This document shows, piece by piece, positions 1 to 7,254 of a stretch of DNA of 11,597 nt. Origin of the DNA: an uncultured Oscillospiraceae bacterium (lineage in GTDB: Bacteria; Bacillota; Clostridia; Oscillospirales; Acutalibacteraceae); NCBI GenBank assembly GCA_900541905.1, contig UQLQ01000041.1, positions 1-11,597 on the forward strand, written 5' to 3'. The notes below the pieces were generated by a model. The model did no database searches and was not told where the DNA came from. It saw only the letters and a list, made by a program, of their open reading frames with translations. Made by a program: the position numbers and the translations under genes. Position 1 is the first letter of the stretch; every line of letters starts with the position of its first letter.

Positions 1-62
1 GCTGGGAGAGCATCTGCCTTACAAGCAGAGGGTCACAGGTTCGAGCCCTGTTGTTTCCACCA
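1..62 (+). tRNA. tRNA-Val (anticodon TAC), 5' end cut by window edge
   Basis: The 3' three quarters of a tRNA are visible. The anticodon stem TCTGC/GCAGA encloses the loop CTTACAA, giving anticodon TAC, which reads valine GUA and, with wobble, other GUN codons. The T arm ACAGG-TTCGAGC-CCTGT follows, then the 3' acceptor strand TGTTTCC, discriminator A and an encoded CCA ending at 62. The 5' acceptor strand and part of the D arm lie before base 1. A terminator follows within five bases, so this is the last gene of its transcript, possibly the end of a tRNA cluster. Confidence 0.95.
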
Positions 63-66
63 TAAC

Positions 67-111
67 AAAATCCCTTATGTCAAAAGACATAAGGGATTTT
101 GTTTTTATTTT
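67..111 (+). terminator. Rho-independent terminator of the tRNA transcript
   Basis: A perfect 15-bp stem (67-81 with 86-100) closes an AAAA loop and is followed by GTTTTTATTTT. The arms begin AAAATCCC and end GGGATTTT. It starts a few bases after the tRNA CCA end, which fixes its role. Confidence 0.92.
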
Positions 112-176
112 AATATGAAAGACAAAATAAATATTTAAGAAATTTTTTAAACTCTCTTAAATATTAAATACTATAT

Positions 177-215
177 AAAAAACGGTGTCTATCATATATG
201 ACAGATACCGTTTTT
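177..215 (-). terminator. Terminator of the methyltransferase-nik operon
   Basis: A long hairpin has outer arms 178-190 and 203-215 (AAAAACGGTGTCT with AGATACCGTTTTT, one position off perfect). It can extend inward through TCATATATGA. On the minus strand it ends in a run of six U (bases 177-182) and begins two bases after the last stop codon of the operon. A T run on the plus strand means it may also work in the other direction as a back-up to the tRNA terminator. Confidence 0.88.
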
Positions 216-216
216 C

Positions 217-1137
217 TTATTTCGTTAAAAAGCAAGCTACTTCTCTATTGTCACACACATTCAGTTCAGGAATTTCATGTTTGCATTGGTCACAGGCCTT
301 TGAGCAATATTCATAAAAATGACATCCTCCGGTGTGAGGTTCCCGCAAACTCTTATAATCAGCAATGTCAAACTTCTTGTCTATTTTGGCTGGCAATACA
401 CTTTTCAATAACAGTTGTGTATATGGATGTTTCGGATCTGAGATAATTTCTTTTGCATCTCCGTACTCCACAATTTTGCCACAATACATAACGGCTAATC
501 TATCACACATAACTGATGCAAGCGTTAAATCATGAGTAATAAAAAGGCTGGACATACCTTTTTCTTGTTTTAACTTTTTTAATAAGGATATAATTTGTGC
601 TTGTACCGACACATCAAGTGCACTGGTTACTTCATCACAAATTAACAGTTTAGGTTGTCCAATAATTGCACGGGCAATGGCTGCTCGCTGACATTCTCCT
701 CCACTTAATTGATGGATTGGCTTTTTATAATAACTTTCCTTTAATCCCACAAAAGAAATCGCCTCTTGCGCACGACGTTCCAGTTCTCTTTTGTCACATT
801 TTTCTACATATCGCAAACCTTGCTGTACACTGGAAAGCAGATGGTAGCGTGGGTCAAAAGAATCCATAGGATTTTGGAAAATCATTTGAATATTTTTTCG
901 TATACGCCTTGAAGAAGATTTGGTGAGTTCCTCTCCCAAAAATCGGAATGTTCCTTTATCCGGCTTCAATAATCCAGCAATTAAAGAAGCTGTTGTACTT
1001 TTTCCACAACCGCTTTCTCCGACAAGTCCTAAACACTCACCTTCACGGATTGAGAAGTGAATATGATCTACCGCTGCAAATTTCACTTTATCTTTATAGA
1101 ATTCCTTGTAAAGATTTTCTACCTCCAACAGTTCCAT
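217..1137 (-). CDS. nikE: Nickel/peptide-type ABC importer ATPase, NikE/OppF-like
   Basis: This is the second ATP-hydrolysing subunit of the importer, a 306-residue cytoplasmic protein. Visible motifs are Walker A GESGCGKST (residues 40-48), Q-loop Q88, ABC signature LSGGE (144-148), Walker B LLICDE (164-169) and the H-loop histidine H202. The C-terminal tail carries DPKHPYTQ and six cysteines between 272 and 302, as in the oligopeptide/nickel ATPase C-terminal domain. An open frame continues upstream to 1323, but that stretch overlaps the preceding gene and is unlike the family. The ATG at 1135-1137 has GGGAGGAG before it, inside the end of the preceding gene, and begins MELLEVENL as expected. 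It is the last gene of the operon, 7 bases after the partner ATPase. NikE versus OppF/DppF is decided mainly by the neighbouring permeases. Confidence 0.88.
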   Translation of the reverse strand: MELLEVENLYKEFYKDKVKFAAVDHIHFSIREGECLGLVGESGCGKSTTASLIAGLLKPDKGTFRFLGEELTKSSSRRIRKNIQMIFQNPMDSFDPRYHLLSSVQQGLRYVEKCDKRELERRAQEAISFVGLKESYYKKPIHQLSGGECQRAAIARAIIGQPKLLICDEVTSALDVSVQAQIISLLKKLKQEKGMSSLFITHDLTLASVMCDRLAVMYCGKIVEYGDAKEIISDPKHPYTQLLLKSVLPAKIDKKFDIADYKSLREPHTGGCHFYEYCSKACDQCKHEIPELNVCDNREVACFLTK

Positions 1138-1144
1138 ACAATAT

Positions 1145-2095
1145 TCACTCCTCCCTGCAATAAGGGCATAAAGCCCAATGCTCATCAGAAAGTACAACCT
1201 TTTCCGGTACCATAGATGCACAATTTTCTTTTGCTTTGGTACAGCGGGGAGCAAAATCACAACCGATTTCTTCTTTTGTAAATTCTTTCGGAGAGCCAGG
1301 AATCCCGGTTGGGTCTTCACCATTCATCTCAGGTATCGCAGAAATAAGTGCCTGTGTATAAGGATGCTTTGGCTGCTCCAAAATGTCTTCTACACTCCCC
1401 CACTCCACGATTCTACCGGCATACAGTACTCCTACTTTATCACAAAGCTGTGCTACTACTCCCATATTATGGGTGACTACTAACATAGCAGTACGATATG
1501 CTTCTCTCAATTGACGCATTTGTTTTATGACCTGTGCTTGTACAGTAACATCCAATGCACTGGTAGGTTCATCGGCCAATATTAGTTTGGGATTCATCAA
1601 AATTGCTAAAGCCAGAGCCACTCTCTGATTCATACCGCCGGAAAGCTCAAACGGATAGCTATTTAAAATACGTTTTGGTTCTTTAAACTTTAATTTTTTT
1701 AGGATATCTTCCGCCTTTGCATAACATTCCTTTTTGGACATTTTCCCTGAATGGCTCGTAATGGTTTCATAAAACTGGTGCCCAATTTTATGGAGAGGAT
1801 TACTGGCCAAAGCTGCATTCTGAAATATCATTACAATATCTTTCCCACGAAGTAAGCGGAGTTCTTTTTCAGATAACTTTGTCAAATCGGTTTCTTCAAA
1901 GAAAACAGAACCTTTATCAATTTGACAGTTTTCCTCCATTAACATCATCAAGGTACGCAGTAAGGTACTTTTTCCGCAGCCACTTTCTCCTACCAAACCA
2001 ACAATCTCACCCGGTCTGATAGAAAAACTAATATCTTTTACAGTAGGTATATGAGAATAGGAAACGCTTAAAGAGTCAACATTCAATAACTTCAT
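1145..2095 (-). CDS. nikD: Nickel/peptide-type ABC importer ATPase, NikD/OppD-like
   Basis: This 316-residue cytoplasmic ATPase is expected to pair with the downstream NikE-like subunit to drive import. It has Walker A GESGCGKST (36-44), Q-loop Q92, signature LSGGM (151-155) followed by NQR, Walker B LILADEP (171-177) and H-loop H209. The LSGGM form is typical of the NikD/DppD/OppD side of the pair. The C-terminal domain holds QPKHPYT (241-247) and cysteines at 279, 285, 292, 310 and 313. Comparable cysteines bind an iron-sulfur cluster in some OppD proteins, so this is possible here but not shown. The start has a modest AAAAGG site overlapping the stop of the binding-protein gene, with a 14-base gap, so translation is probably coupled. 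Confidence 0.88.
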   Translation of the reverse strand: MKLLNVDSLSVSYSHIPTVKDISFSIRPGEIVGLVGESGCGKSTLLRTLMMLMEENCQIDKGSVFFEETDLTKLSEKELRLLRGKDIVMIFQNAALASNPLHKIGHQFYETITSHSGKMSKKECYAKAEDILKKLKFKEPKRILNSYPFELSGGMNQRVALALAILMNPKLILADEPTSALDVTVQAQVIKQMRQLREAYRTAMLVVTHNMGVVAQLCDKVGVLYAGRIVEWGSVEDILEQPKHPYTQALISAIPEMNGEDPTGIPGSPKEFTKEEIGCDFAPRCTKAKENCASMVPEKVVLSDEHWALCPYCREE

Positions 2096-2109
2096 ATTAT
2101 AAGAACCTT

Positions 2110-3687
2110 TTATGCTTTTGACATAGTAGTTTCAGCTGTAATTAAATAATATTCAGAAGGATTGGTTTCACAACCGCTTACAGACGATTTTAAAACATTG
2201 GTGAATTTTGCATGTCCAAATACAATAAATCCTGCATCATCTAAAATTTTCTGCTGAATCTCTTTTGCTAAAGAAACACGCTTTTCTTGGTCAAATTCTT
2301 GATCCAATTGGTCAATTAAAGCGTCAACTTCGGCATTGGAATAGTCGCCATAGTTACTGCTTCCATTGGTTTTAAAGGCAAGGTCACAGAAATACTGAGG
2401 GTCACCTTCAGGACACATTGTAAAGCTGATTAACATTAAGTCGAAATTACCATTTTCCTGACGGTCTACAATTGCATCATAAGCTTCTATATCAATTTGA
2501 ATGTCAATACCTATTTGTTTTGCTGCATCTGCCAAAGCTTGGCTAAATACCGGTAATTCTGCTTTTGTGCTATAAGTACAAATACGTAAAGAAAGTGGTT
2601 TTCCATCTTTTTCTACAATACCGTCTCCGTCTGTATCTTGATAACCCGCTTCATCCAATAATTTTTTAGCGCCTTCCAAGTCGTATGAATAACCTTTTAA
2701 ATCTTTGCCTCCAAAGTCAAAAGAATCCGGGAATAAACCATTTGCCGGTTCAGAAGCGCCTTTGTTTAAACCCTTAGCATAACTCTCTTTATCAATGCAC
2801 ATGCTCAAAGCTTTACGAACATTGATATCTTGTAAGAATTCATTTTTAAAATTGATAAACATAACTTGACCGCGAGAACCGGTTGCACCGTCAACTACAT
2901 AGTTAGAATTATTTTCAAATAAAGATAAACTCGTAGATGGAATCGTTAAAGATACATCACTTTCACCTGATTGTTGTGCCATTGCTAATGCGCTGGGATC
3001 TGCAATGATGTTAAATGTAGCGGTTTCCAGCTTAGGAGTACCTCCCCAATAGCCATCATAACGTTTTACATTGCATTGTTTTTTCACATCGTAGTTCACA
3101 GCCATATATGGACCTGTACCTACCGGATTGGTTTCCGGATCTGTACCTGAGTTTACATCTGTGATACTTGCAATAGGATCGCATAAATTTGATTCAAATG
3201 CAGGAACCGGTTTTGTTGTTTTTACGGTCAGGACCGTTTCGCTATCTGCTGTCATAGAATCAATAAATAATAGTTCGTTCAATCTTGTATTAATTTCCAT
3301 AGTACGATTCCAAGAGTCAATTACGGATTGTGCTGTCATTTTCTTACCGTTTTGGAATGTCACATCATCTCTTAAAGTGATTTTCCATGTGGTATCATCT
3401 ACGGCTTCACACGATTTGGCAAGCCAAGGTTTGGATTTCATTTCCTTGTCCAAATTGAATAATGTTTCTGTGATACCATAGCGGGAAGTATCCCAGCCAT
3501 TCCAACCAACGGCAAAATCTAAATTGGTCGGTGATTGCGTATCTGCAAACACCATACTGGAAACACCCGATGTTTGTGATGTGGATGCAGTTCCGTTATT
3601 CTCTTGTGAAGTACCCCCTGAACCACAACCTGCTAAAATACCGGCTGCCAAAACCGCAGCCAAACACAATGAAACTACTTTTTTCAT
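2110..3687 (-). CDS. nikA: Solute-binding lipoprotein of the importer, NikA/family 5
   Basis: This is the extracytoplasmic capture protein of the importer, 525 residues, close to the usual size for family 5 solute-binding proteins. The N-terminus is a lipoprotein signal: two lysines, a hydrophobic core, and a lipobox LAGC with the lipidated cysteine at 21, followed by a Gly/Ser/Thr/Asn linker. Family segments include LRDDVTFQNGKKMTAQSVI (105-123), NPVGTGPY (187-194), GYWGGTPKLETATF (212-225) and NVRKALSMCIDK (289-300). An acidic loop DTDGDGIVEKDG (351-362) resembles a calcium-binding loop and is common in clostridial members. NikA-like rather than peptide-binding is inferred from length and the NikB/NikC-like partners; binding-site residues were not checked. 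It has a good site (GAGGAG, about 9 bases before ATG). It sits between the permease and ATPase genes rather than first. Confidence 0.85.
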   Translation of the reverse strand: MKKVVSLCLAAVLAAGILAGCGSGGTSQENNGTASTSQTSGVSSMVFADTQSPTNLDFAVGWNGWDTSRYGITETLFNLDKEMKSKPWLAKSCEAVDDTTWKITLRDDVTFQNGKKMTAQSVIDSWNRTMEINTRLNELLFIDSMTADSETVLTVKTTKPVPAFESNLCDPIASITDVNSGTDPETNPVGTGPYMAVNYDVKKQCNVKRYDGYWGGTPKLETATFNIIADPSALAMAQQSGESDVSLTIPSTSLSLFENNSNYVVDGATGSRGQVMFINFKNEFLQDINVRKALSMCIDKESYAKGLNKGASEPANGLFPDSFDFGGKDLKGYSYDLEGAKKLLDEAGYQDTDGDGIVEKDGKPLSLRICTYSTKAELPVFSQALADAAKQIGIDIQIDIEAYDAIVDRQENGNFDLMLISFTMCPEGDPQYFCDLAFKTNGSSNYGDYSNAEVDALIDQLDQEFDQEKRVSLAKEIQQKILDDAGFIVFGHAKFTNVLKSSVSGCETNPSEYYLITAETTMSKA

Positions 3688-3708
3688 AATGAAATCTCCT
3701 CAATGAAA

Positions 3709-4551
3709 TTATTTTAAATCTAAAGCATCTCGCAGCTTTTCTCCAAACAAATTAAAGATTACCACTGCAACAAAAATTGCAATACCCGGAATAAAAACTA
3801 ACCAAGGATTTGTTTGCAAATATGCTTTTCCCAAATTCATCATATCTCCCCATTCAGCCATTGGTGTTTTTACGCCCAGTCCTAAATAAGAAAGCGCCGA
3901 TACTTCCATTAACATAGCACCTATATTCAGCATAGATGTAATAATTAATGATGGAAAAATATTGGGAAATACATGTTTTATTAATATGATAAAATGATTT
4001 TCGCCACAAACTCTTGCTGCTTTTATGTAAGTCCTTTCTTTTACGGACAGCACCAAACTGCGTGACAATCTGGCATATTCTGTCCAACACATGGCACACA
4101 ACGCAAATATGGTGTTACCAATTCCAATTCCTAAAACACCTGCTATTGCAATGGCAAAAATCAAACGCGGAAATGCCTGAAAAATAGTAGTGATTTTAGA
4201 TATAACGATATCAAACACACCACCAAAATACCCTGCAATTACCCCCAGTACAGTTCCTATGATAAATACAATAGCCGTAATTCCTAAACTGGAAAAAATA
4301 GAAGTGGTAGCACCATATAGTAGCCGTGATAAAATACAACGTCCTAAATTATCAGTACCAAACGGGTATTGCTCCGACGGTCCTTGCAGTTGATTCATCA
4401 AGTCTGTCTTATAAGGGTCATTGGGTGCAATTACCGGCGCTAAAACCGCTACCAGAAATAATGTAATAATACATGCTATCATAATGTACAGAAGTATTTG
4501 GGGACGCTTTTTTCTCTCTTTTTTTCTGCGCGATTTTATAAGATAACTCAT
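3709..4551 (-). CDS. nikC: Nickel/peptide-type ABC permease, NikC-like
   Basis: This integral membrane permease of 280 residues forms half of the translocation channel. The N-terminus is strongly basic (SRRKKERKKRP), then comes TM1 (about 18-42) and the family segment FGTDNLGRCILSRLLYG (64-80). Further hydrophobic segments lie near 88-112, 128-152, 200-222 and 248-268. The EAA-type ATPase-contact loop runs from about 174 to 197 (YIKAARVCGENHF). The stretch VLGIGIGNTIFALCAMCW and the end FNLFGEKLRDALD recall NikC. The ATG at 4549-4551 is preferred over a frame reaching 4647: it follows AAAGGGGG and overlaps the upstream stop as ATGA, so translation is coupled to the NikB-like gene. The cysteine in LGRC replaces the aspartate usual in OppC/DppC. 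Confidence 0.87.
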   Translation of the reverse strand: MSYLIKSRRKKERKKRPQILLYIMIACIITLFLVAVLAPVIAPNDPYKTDLMNQLQGPSEQYPFGTDNLGRCILSRLLYGATTSIFSSLGITAIVFIIGTVLGVIAGYFGGVFDIVISKITTIFQAFPRLIFAIAIAGVLGIGIGNTIFALCAMCWTEYARLSRSLVLSVKERTYIKAARVCGENHFIILIKHVFPNIFPSLIITSMLNIGAMLMEVSALSYLGLGVKTPMAEWGDMMNLGKAYLQTNPWLVFIPGIAIFVAVVIFNLFGEKLRDALDLK

Positions 4552-5501
4552 TTCTTTTCCCCCTTTCCAAGCCGCACACGCGGATCGAGAAGGGAATAAG
4601 ACAGGTCTACCAAAAAGTTTACAGCTACATATAAAATACCGAGCCATAAAATAATCGCTTGTATTACAGGATAATCTTTCCTACCAACAGCCTCTACTGC
4701 AAGTTGTCCAATACCTTGCCATGAAAAAATAGTCTCAACAATGGCTGCGCCACTAAGGAAAATACCAAAATAAATGCCGATTAATGTAATAATTGGGAGC
4801 CATGCATTGCGCAAAACATGCGAGAATAGTATTTTAGACTTTGTTACACCTCGCGCAATAGCACCACGTACATATTCCTGATCCATTTGCTCCAGTACAA
4901 TAGACCTAACCTGACGAATAAATTTTGCAGAACACTGTATCGTTAACACGGTGACCGGTAAAATTAAGCCTTGAAATCCACCTTTACTCACTACCGGAAG
5001 CCAATTTAATTGAATGGCAAAAAAGTAAAGCAACAGTAACGATGATAAGAATGAAGGTACCGCAATTCCGATAAAGGAAAACACTCTGCAAATATTATCC
5101 AAAAGTCTATCCTTATAAAGTGCACATAGCACTCCCAACGGAATTGAAATTAATAAGGTAACAAATAATGCAGCAACAGATAAAATTAAGGTAGGACCTA
5201 TTTTGGAACCAATCTCTTCGAGTACAGGCCGATTCGTAGTATAAGATTCTCCAAAATTACCTCTCAAAATATTACCAAGCCAATTAAAATATTGTACAAA
5301 AAAAGGTTTGTCCAATCCCCACTTTTCTCTCTGTGCTTGAATGGCCTCTTCCGAAACCGTACCTGCATTTCCGTCGCCGCCGCGTATGTACGTTTCAGCC
5401 GGATCACCAGGTGCCAAATACAATAGAGAAAAAGATAAAAAGGTAATACCAATTAATACAATGACAATATTTACAATGCGTAAAATACCTTTTTTAATCA
5501 T
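4548..5501 (-). CDS. nikB: Nickel/peptide-type ABC permease, NikB-like
   Basis: This 317-residue membrane permease is the other half of the channel. It has TM1 (about 9-30), an extracytoplasmic region 31-100 with APGDPAETYIR (30-40), WGLDKPFFVQYFNWL (61-75) and TNRPVLEEI (89-97), then TM segments near 101-128, 137-165, 176-196, 236-256 and 280-304. The ATPase-contact loop is EYVRGAIARGVTKSKILF (209-226). Segments RKDYPVIQ (274-281), VNFLVDLSYSLLDPRVR (294-310) and the NRPVL region match NikB as I remember it, better than OppB. It begins 24 bases after the MT1 stop. Its ribosome site (GGAGAAGGG) is about 15 bases from ATG, rather distant, but an in-frame stop (TAA) lies four codons upstream and rules out a longer start. 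Confidence 0.88.
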   Translation of the reverse strand: MIKKGILRIVNIVIVLIGITFLSFSLLYLAPGDPAETYIRGGDGNAGTVSEEAIQAQREKWGLDKPFFVQYFNWLGNILRGNFGESYTTNRPVLEEIGSKIGPTLILSVAALFVTLLISIPLGVLCALYKDRLLDNICRVFSFIGIAVPSFLSSLLLLYFFAIQLNWLPVVSKGGFQGLILPVTVLTIQCSAKFIRQVRSIVLEQMDQEYVRGAIARGVTKSKILFSHVLRNAWLPIITLIGIYFGIFLSGAAIVETIFSWQGIGQLAVEAVGRKDYPVIQAIILWLGILYVAVNFLVDLSYSLLDPRVRLGKGEKK

Positions 5502-5525
5502 TGATTGTCTTTACGTTCCCTTCTC

Positions 5526-6287
5526 CTATTTTTCAGCTATCACCAGAAATTCCGGTTTACTTCTGTATTTTAATTGTTCTTCCTCTGTATAAATAACTGA
5601 ATTCAAATTTTTCAAAGCTTTTACATTGCGGAAACCCAACTGTGGTAATTCTTCTAAATCCCATGTTGGTCTTAACCTTTTGGACATTGGAAGTTCTCTT
5701 GCGATTTCTTCCATTACCTTTCCTTTGTCATGAATCGGAAGTCCATTTTGACTTTTTATCTCTTCATTCTCGAGGTGTAATTTCATCCATTCCTCATCAA
5801 AAAGATGATAATACCAGTTTGCATCAAAATACAAAATTTGTCCTCCCGGCTTTACTACACGTTTCCATTCCAAAAGTGTCTCCTCCGGTTGTTGAAGCGT
5901 CCATGTTACATCTCGTGAAATCACCAAATCAAATGTATCATCTGAAAAAGGTAAATCATTTCCATCCAGTAATCTTAAGTCTGCATGTACCTGATAATAA
6001 TTTAAATTTTCTTTTGCACGTTCCAGCATGTCAGCACTGACATCCACTGCTGTAACATGATGTCCCTTTTGAGCAAGTAATACCGCAAAAAAACCGGGAC
6101 CCGTTCCTACATCAAGAATGTTTAATTGTTTTTCCTGGTTAGTGTTAGATAAAATTAAATTCTCCCATACAGTCTTTTTCTCATTTTCTAACTGACTGCG
6201 GTTATCTTGGCTATAGGTATGTGAACGCTCTTTCCAGTAACCGACCATATCTTCTGTATAATCTGTTTGTAATTGTTGATTCCGCAT
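5526..6287 (-). CDS. Class I SAM-dependent methyltransferase (MT1), first gene of the nik operon
   Basis: This predicted cytoplasmic enzyme of 253 residues should transfer a methyl group from S-adenosylmethionine to an unknown acceptor. Motif I is ILDVGTGPGFFA (57-68), the acidic ribose contact is D82 in TAVD, an acidic adenine-side motif DGNDLPF lies at 108-114, and post-motifs FDLVISRDVTW (119-129), KPGG (146-149) and FDANWYY (154-160) follow. The RDVTW and FDANWYY segments are shared exactly or nearly so with MT2 and look like hallmarks of one subfamily. Start 6287 is chosen because GGGGGAG lies about 8 bases upstream and gives the same length as MT2; an open frame reaches 6323 without a comparable site. 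Being first in the operon, it is co-expressed with the importer, suggesting it acts on a metal ligand or on imported material. I do not recognise a characterised member. Confidence 0.85.
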   Translation of the reverse strand: MRNQQLQTDYTEDMVGYWKERSHTYSQDNRSQLENEKKTVWENLILSNTNQEKQLNILDVGTGPGFFAVLLAQKGHHVTAVDVSADMLERAKENLNYYQVHADLRLLDGNDLPFSDDTFDLVISRDVTWTLQQPEETLLEWKRVVKPGGQILYFDANWYYHLFDEEWMKLHLENEEIKSQNGLPIHDKGKVMEEIARELPMSKRLRPTWDLEELPQLGFRNVKALKNLNSVIYTEEEQLKYRSKPEFLVIAEK

Positions 6288-6331
6288 AGTTTTTCTCCCC
6301 CAAATCACAATAATAAAACACATATAAACGT

Positions 6332-6367
6332 TATTTGTATTATAACATCGTTCAGATTACCTCCAAA
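6332..6367 (-). promoter_or_regulatory. Probable sigma-A promoter of the MT1-nik operon
   Basis: On the minus strand an extended -10, TGTTATAAT (TATAAT at 6339-6344, TG at 6346-6347), lies about 50 bases before the MT1 start. A weak -35 TTTGGA (6362-6367) sits 17 bases upstream. Because the MT2 transcript terminates before this point, the operon needs its own promoter here, which supports the call. Confidence 0.6.
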
Positions 6368-6396
6368 AACACATAATTATAAAATGTCCGAGCATA

Positions 6397-6426
6397 TTGC
6401 GCAAATTTTATCAATAACGATAAAAT
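6397..6426. promoter_or_regulatory. Two dyads upstream of the MT1-nik promoter, possible operator
   Basis: An 8-bp palindrome TTGCGCAA (6397-6404) is directly followed by a perfect inverted repeat ATTTTATC (6405-6412) / GATAAAAT (6419-6426) with a 6-base spacer. They lie between the MT2 terminator and the predicted promoter, where a regulator could bind. No T run follows in a useful position, so a terminator is less likely. AT-rich dyads arise by chance, hence the low confidence. Confidence 0.3.
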
Positions 6427-6431
6427 GAAAT

Positions 6432-6473
6432 AAAAAAACCGTTCCCTATTATAACAACAAGGAACAGTCTTTT
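6432..6473 (-). terminator. Terminator of the MT2 gene
   Basis: The minus-strand hairpin has arms 6461-6473 (AAAAGACTGTTCC) and 6433-6445 (GGAACGGTTTTTT) with two G-U pairs. It is followed by an unbroken U run at 6432-6438 and lies 11 bases after the MT2 stop. It should separate MT2 transcription from the MT1-nik operon. Confidence 0.85.
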
Positions 6474-6484
6474 AAAAAATTATA

Positions 6485-7246
6485 TTATTTTTCAGCTACC
6501 ACTAAAAACTCAGGTTTACTTGCATATTGTATTTGCTCTTTTTCTGTATATACAATGGAATTAATGTTGGAAACGGTCACAATATTATGGTATCCCAACA
6601 TAGGTAATATTTTTTTATCCCAATCAGGTCTAAATGTTTGTGATAATGGCAATACCTTTGCTAGATTTTCCATAATTTTCGATTTATTATAAATAAATCC
6701 TCCTTTTTCCTGGACCATTTTTTGGTTTTCTAAATGTTTCTTTTTTTCATCTTCATTAAATAAATAGTAATACCAATTGGCATCAAAGTATAGAACTTTT
6801 CCACCTTTTTTGGTTACACGATACCATTCTTTTAAAACTTCTTCTGCATCTTGCAGCATCCAAGTAACATCACGTGAAACGACCAAGTCAAATGTATTAT
6901 CCGGAAAAGGCAGAAATTGATTTTTTAATAATTCAAACTCTATTTTCACTTTATAATAATTTGCGTTTTCTTTTGCTTGCTCCAACATATCTCTTGTTAA
7001 ATCCACCGCAGTCACTTGATGCCCTTTTTGTGCTAATATAATCGCAAAAAAGCCTGGTCCTGTACCTACATCCAAAATATTTAAGCACTCCTTTTGAGGA
7101 GCATATTTTAAAATCATGTTTTCCCATTCATAGCGTTTTTCATTTTCAATCTGTGCTCTATTTTGTTCACTATAACTTTTGGAACGTTCCGTCCAATATT
7201 GATTCATTTCAGTTTCTAAACGTTGATCCTTCAAAAAGTCCACCAC
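6485..7246 (-). CDS. Class I SAM-dependent methyltransferase (MT2), paralogue of MT1
   Basis: This predicted cytoplasmic SAM methyltransferase of up to 253 residues aligns end to end with MT1; roughly half of the residues are identical by eye. Motif I ILDVGTGPGFFA is at 57-68, D82 in TAVD, FDLVVSRDVTW at 119-129, and FDANWYYY at 154-161. Where MT1 has DGNDLPF (108-114), MT2 reads KNQFLPF, losing the acidic position that usually faces the adenine; KPGG is KKGG. The start is one of two adjacent GTG codons (7244-7246 or 7241-7243) behind GGGA; the second has the better spacing. The gene is more AT-rich than MT1. It is a single-gene transcript, divergent from the TetR gene and closed by its own terminator. 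That suggests regulation separate from MT1 and perhaps a different acceptor or inducer. Substrate unknown. Confidence 0.84.
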   Translation of the reverse strand: MVDFLKDQRLETEMNQYWTERSKSYSEQNRAQIENEKRYEWENMILKYAPQKECLNILDVGTGPGFFAIILAQKGHQVTAVDLTRDMLEQAKENANYYKVKIEFELLKNQFLPFPDNTFDLVVSRDVTWMLQDAEEVLKEWYRVTKKGGKVLYFDANWYYYLFNEDEKKKHLENQKMVQEKGGFIYNKSKIMENLAKVLPLSQTFRPDWDKKILPMLGYHNIVTVSNINSIVYTEKEQIQYASKPEFLVVAEK

Positions 7247-7254
7247 TATTTCCC

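Noticed and set aside
1..62. tRNA end as an attachment site for an integrated element
   Set aside because: No integrase gene and no second copy of the tRNA 3' end was found elsewhere in the window.
1138..1323. N-terminal extension of the NikE-like ATPase
   Set aside because: It overlaps the end of the NikD-like gene in another frame, and the internal ATG at 1137 has a good ribosome site and the family N-terminus.
3128..3481. Plus-strand open frame of about 117 codons inside the binding-protein gene
   Set aside because: It lies wholly antisense to a clear family 5 binding protein, and no ribosome site or protein motif is visible.
5642..6040. Plus-strand open frame of about 132 codons inside MT1
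   Set aside because: It is antisense to conserved methyltransferase motifs and has no recognisable domain.
6288..6331. SAM or metal riboswitch in the MT1-nik leader
   Set aside because: With the predicted promoter the leader is only about 45 bases, too short for a known SAM or nickel/cobalt riboswitch.
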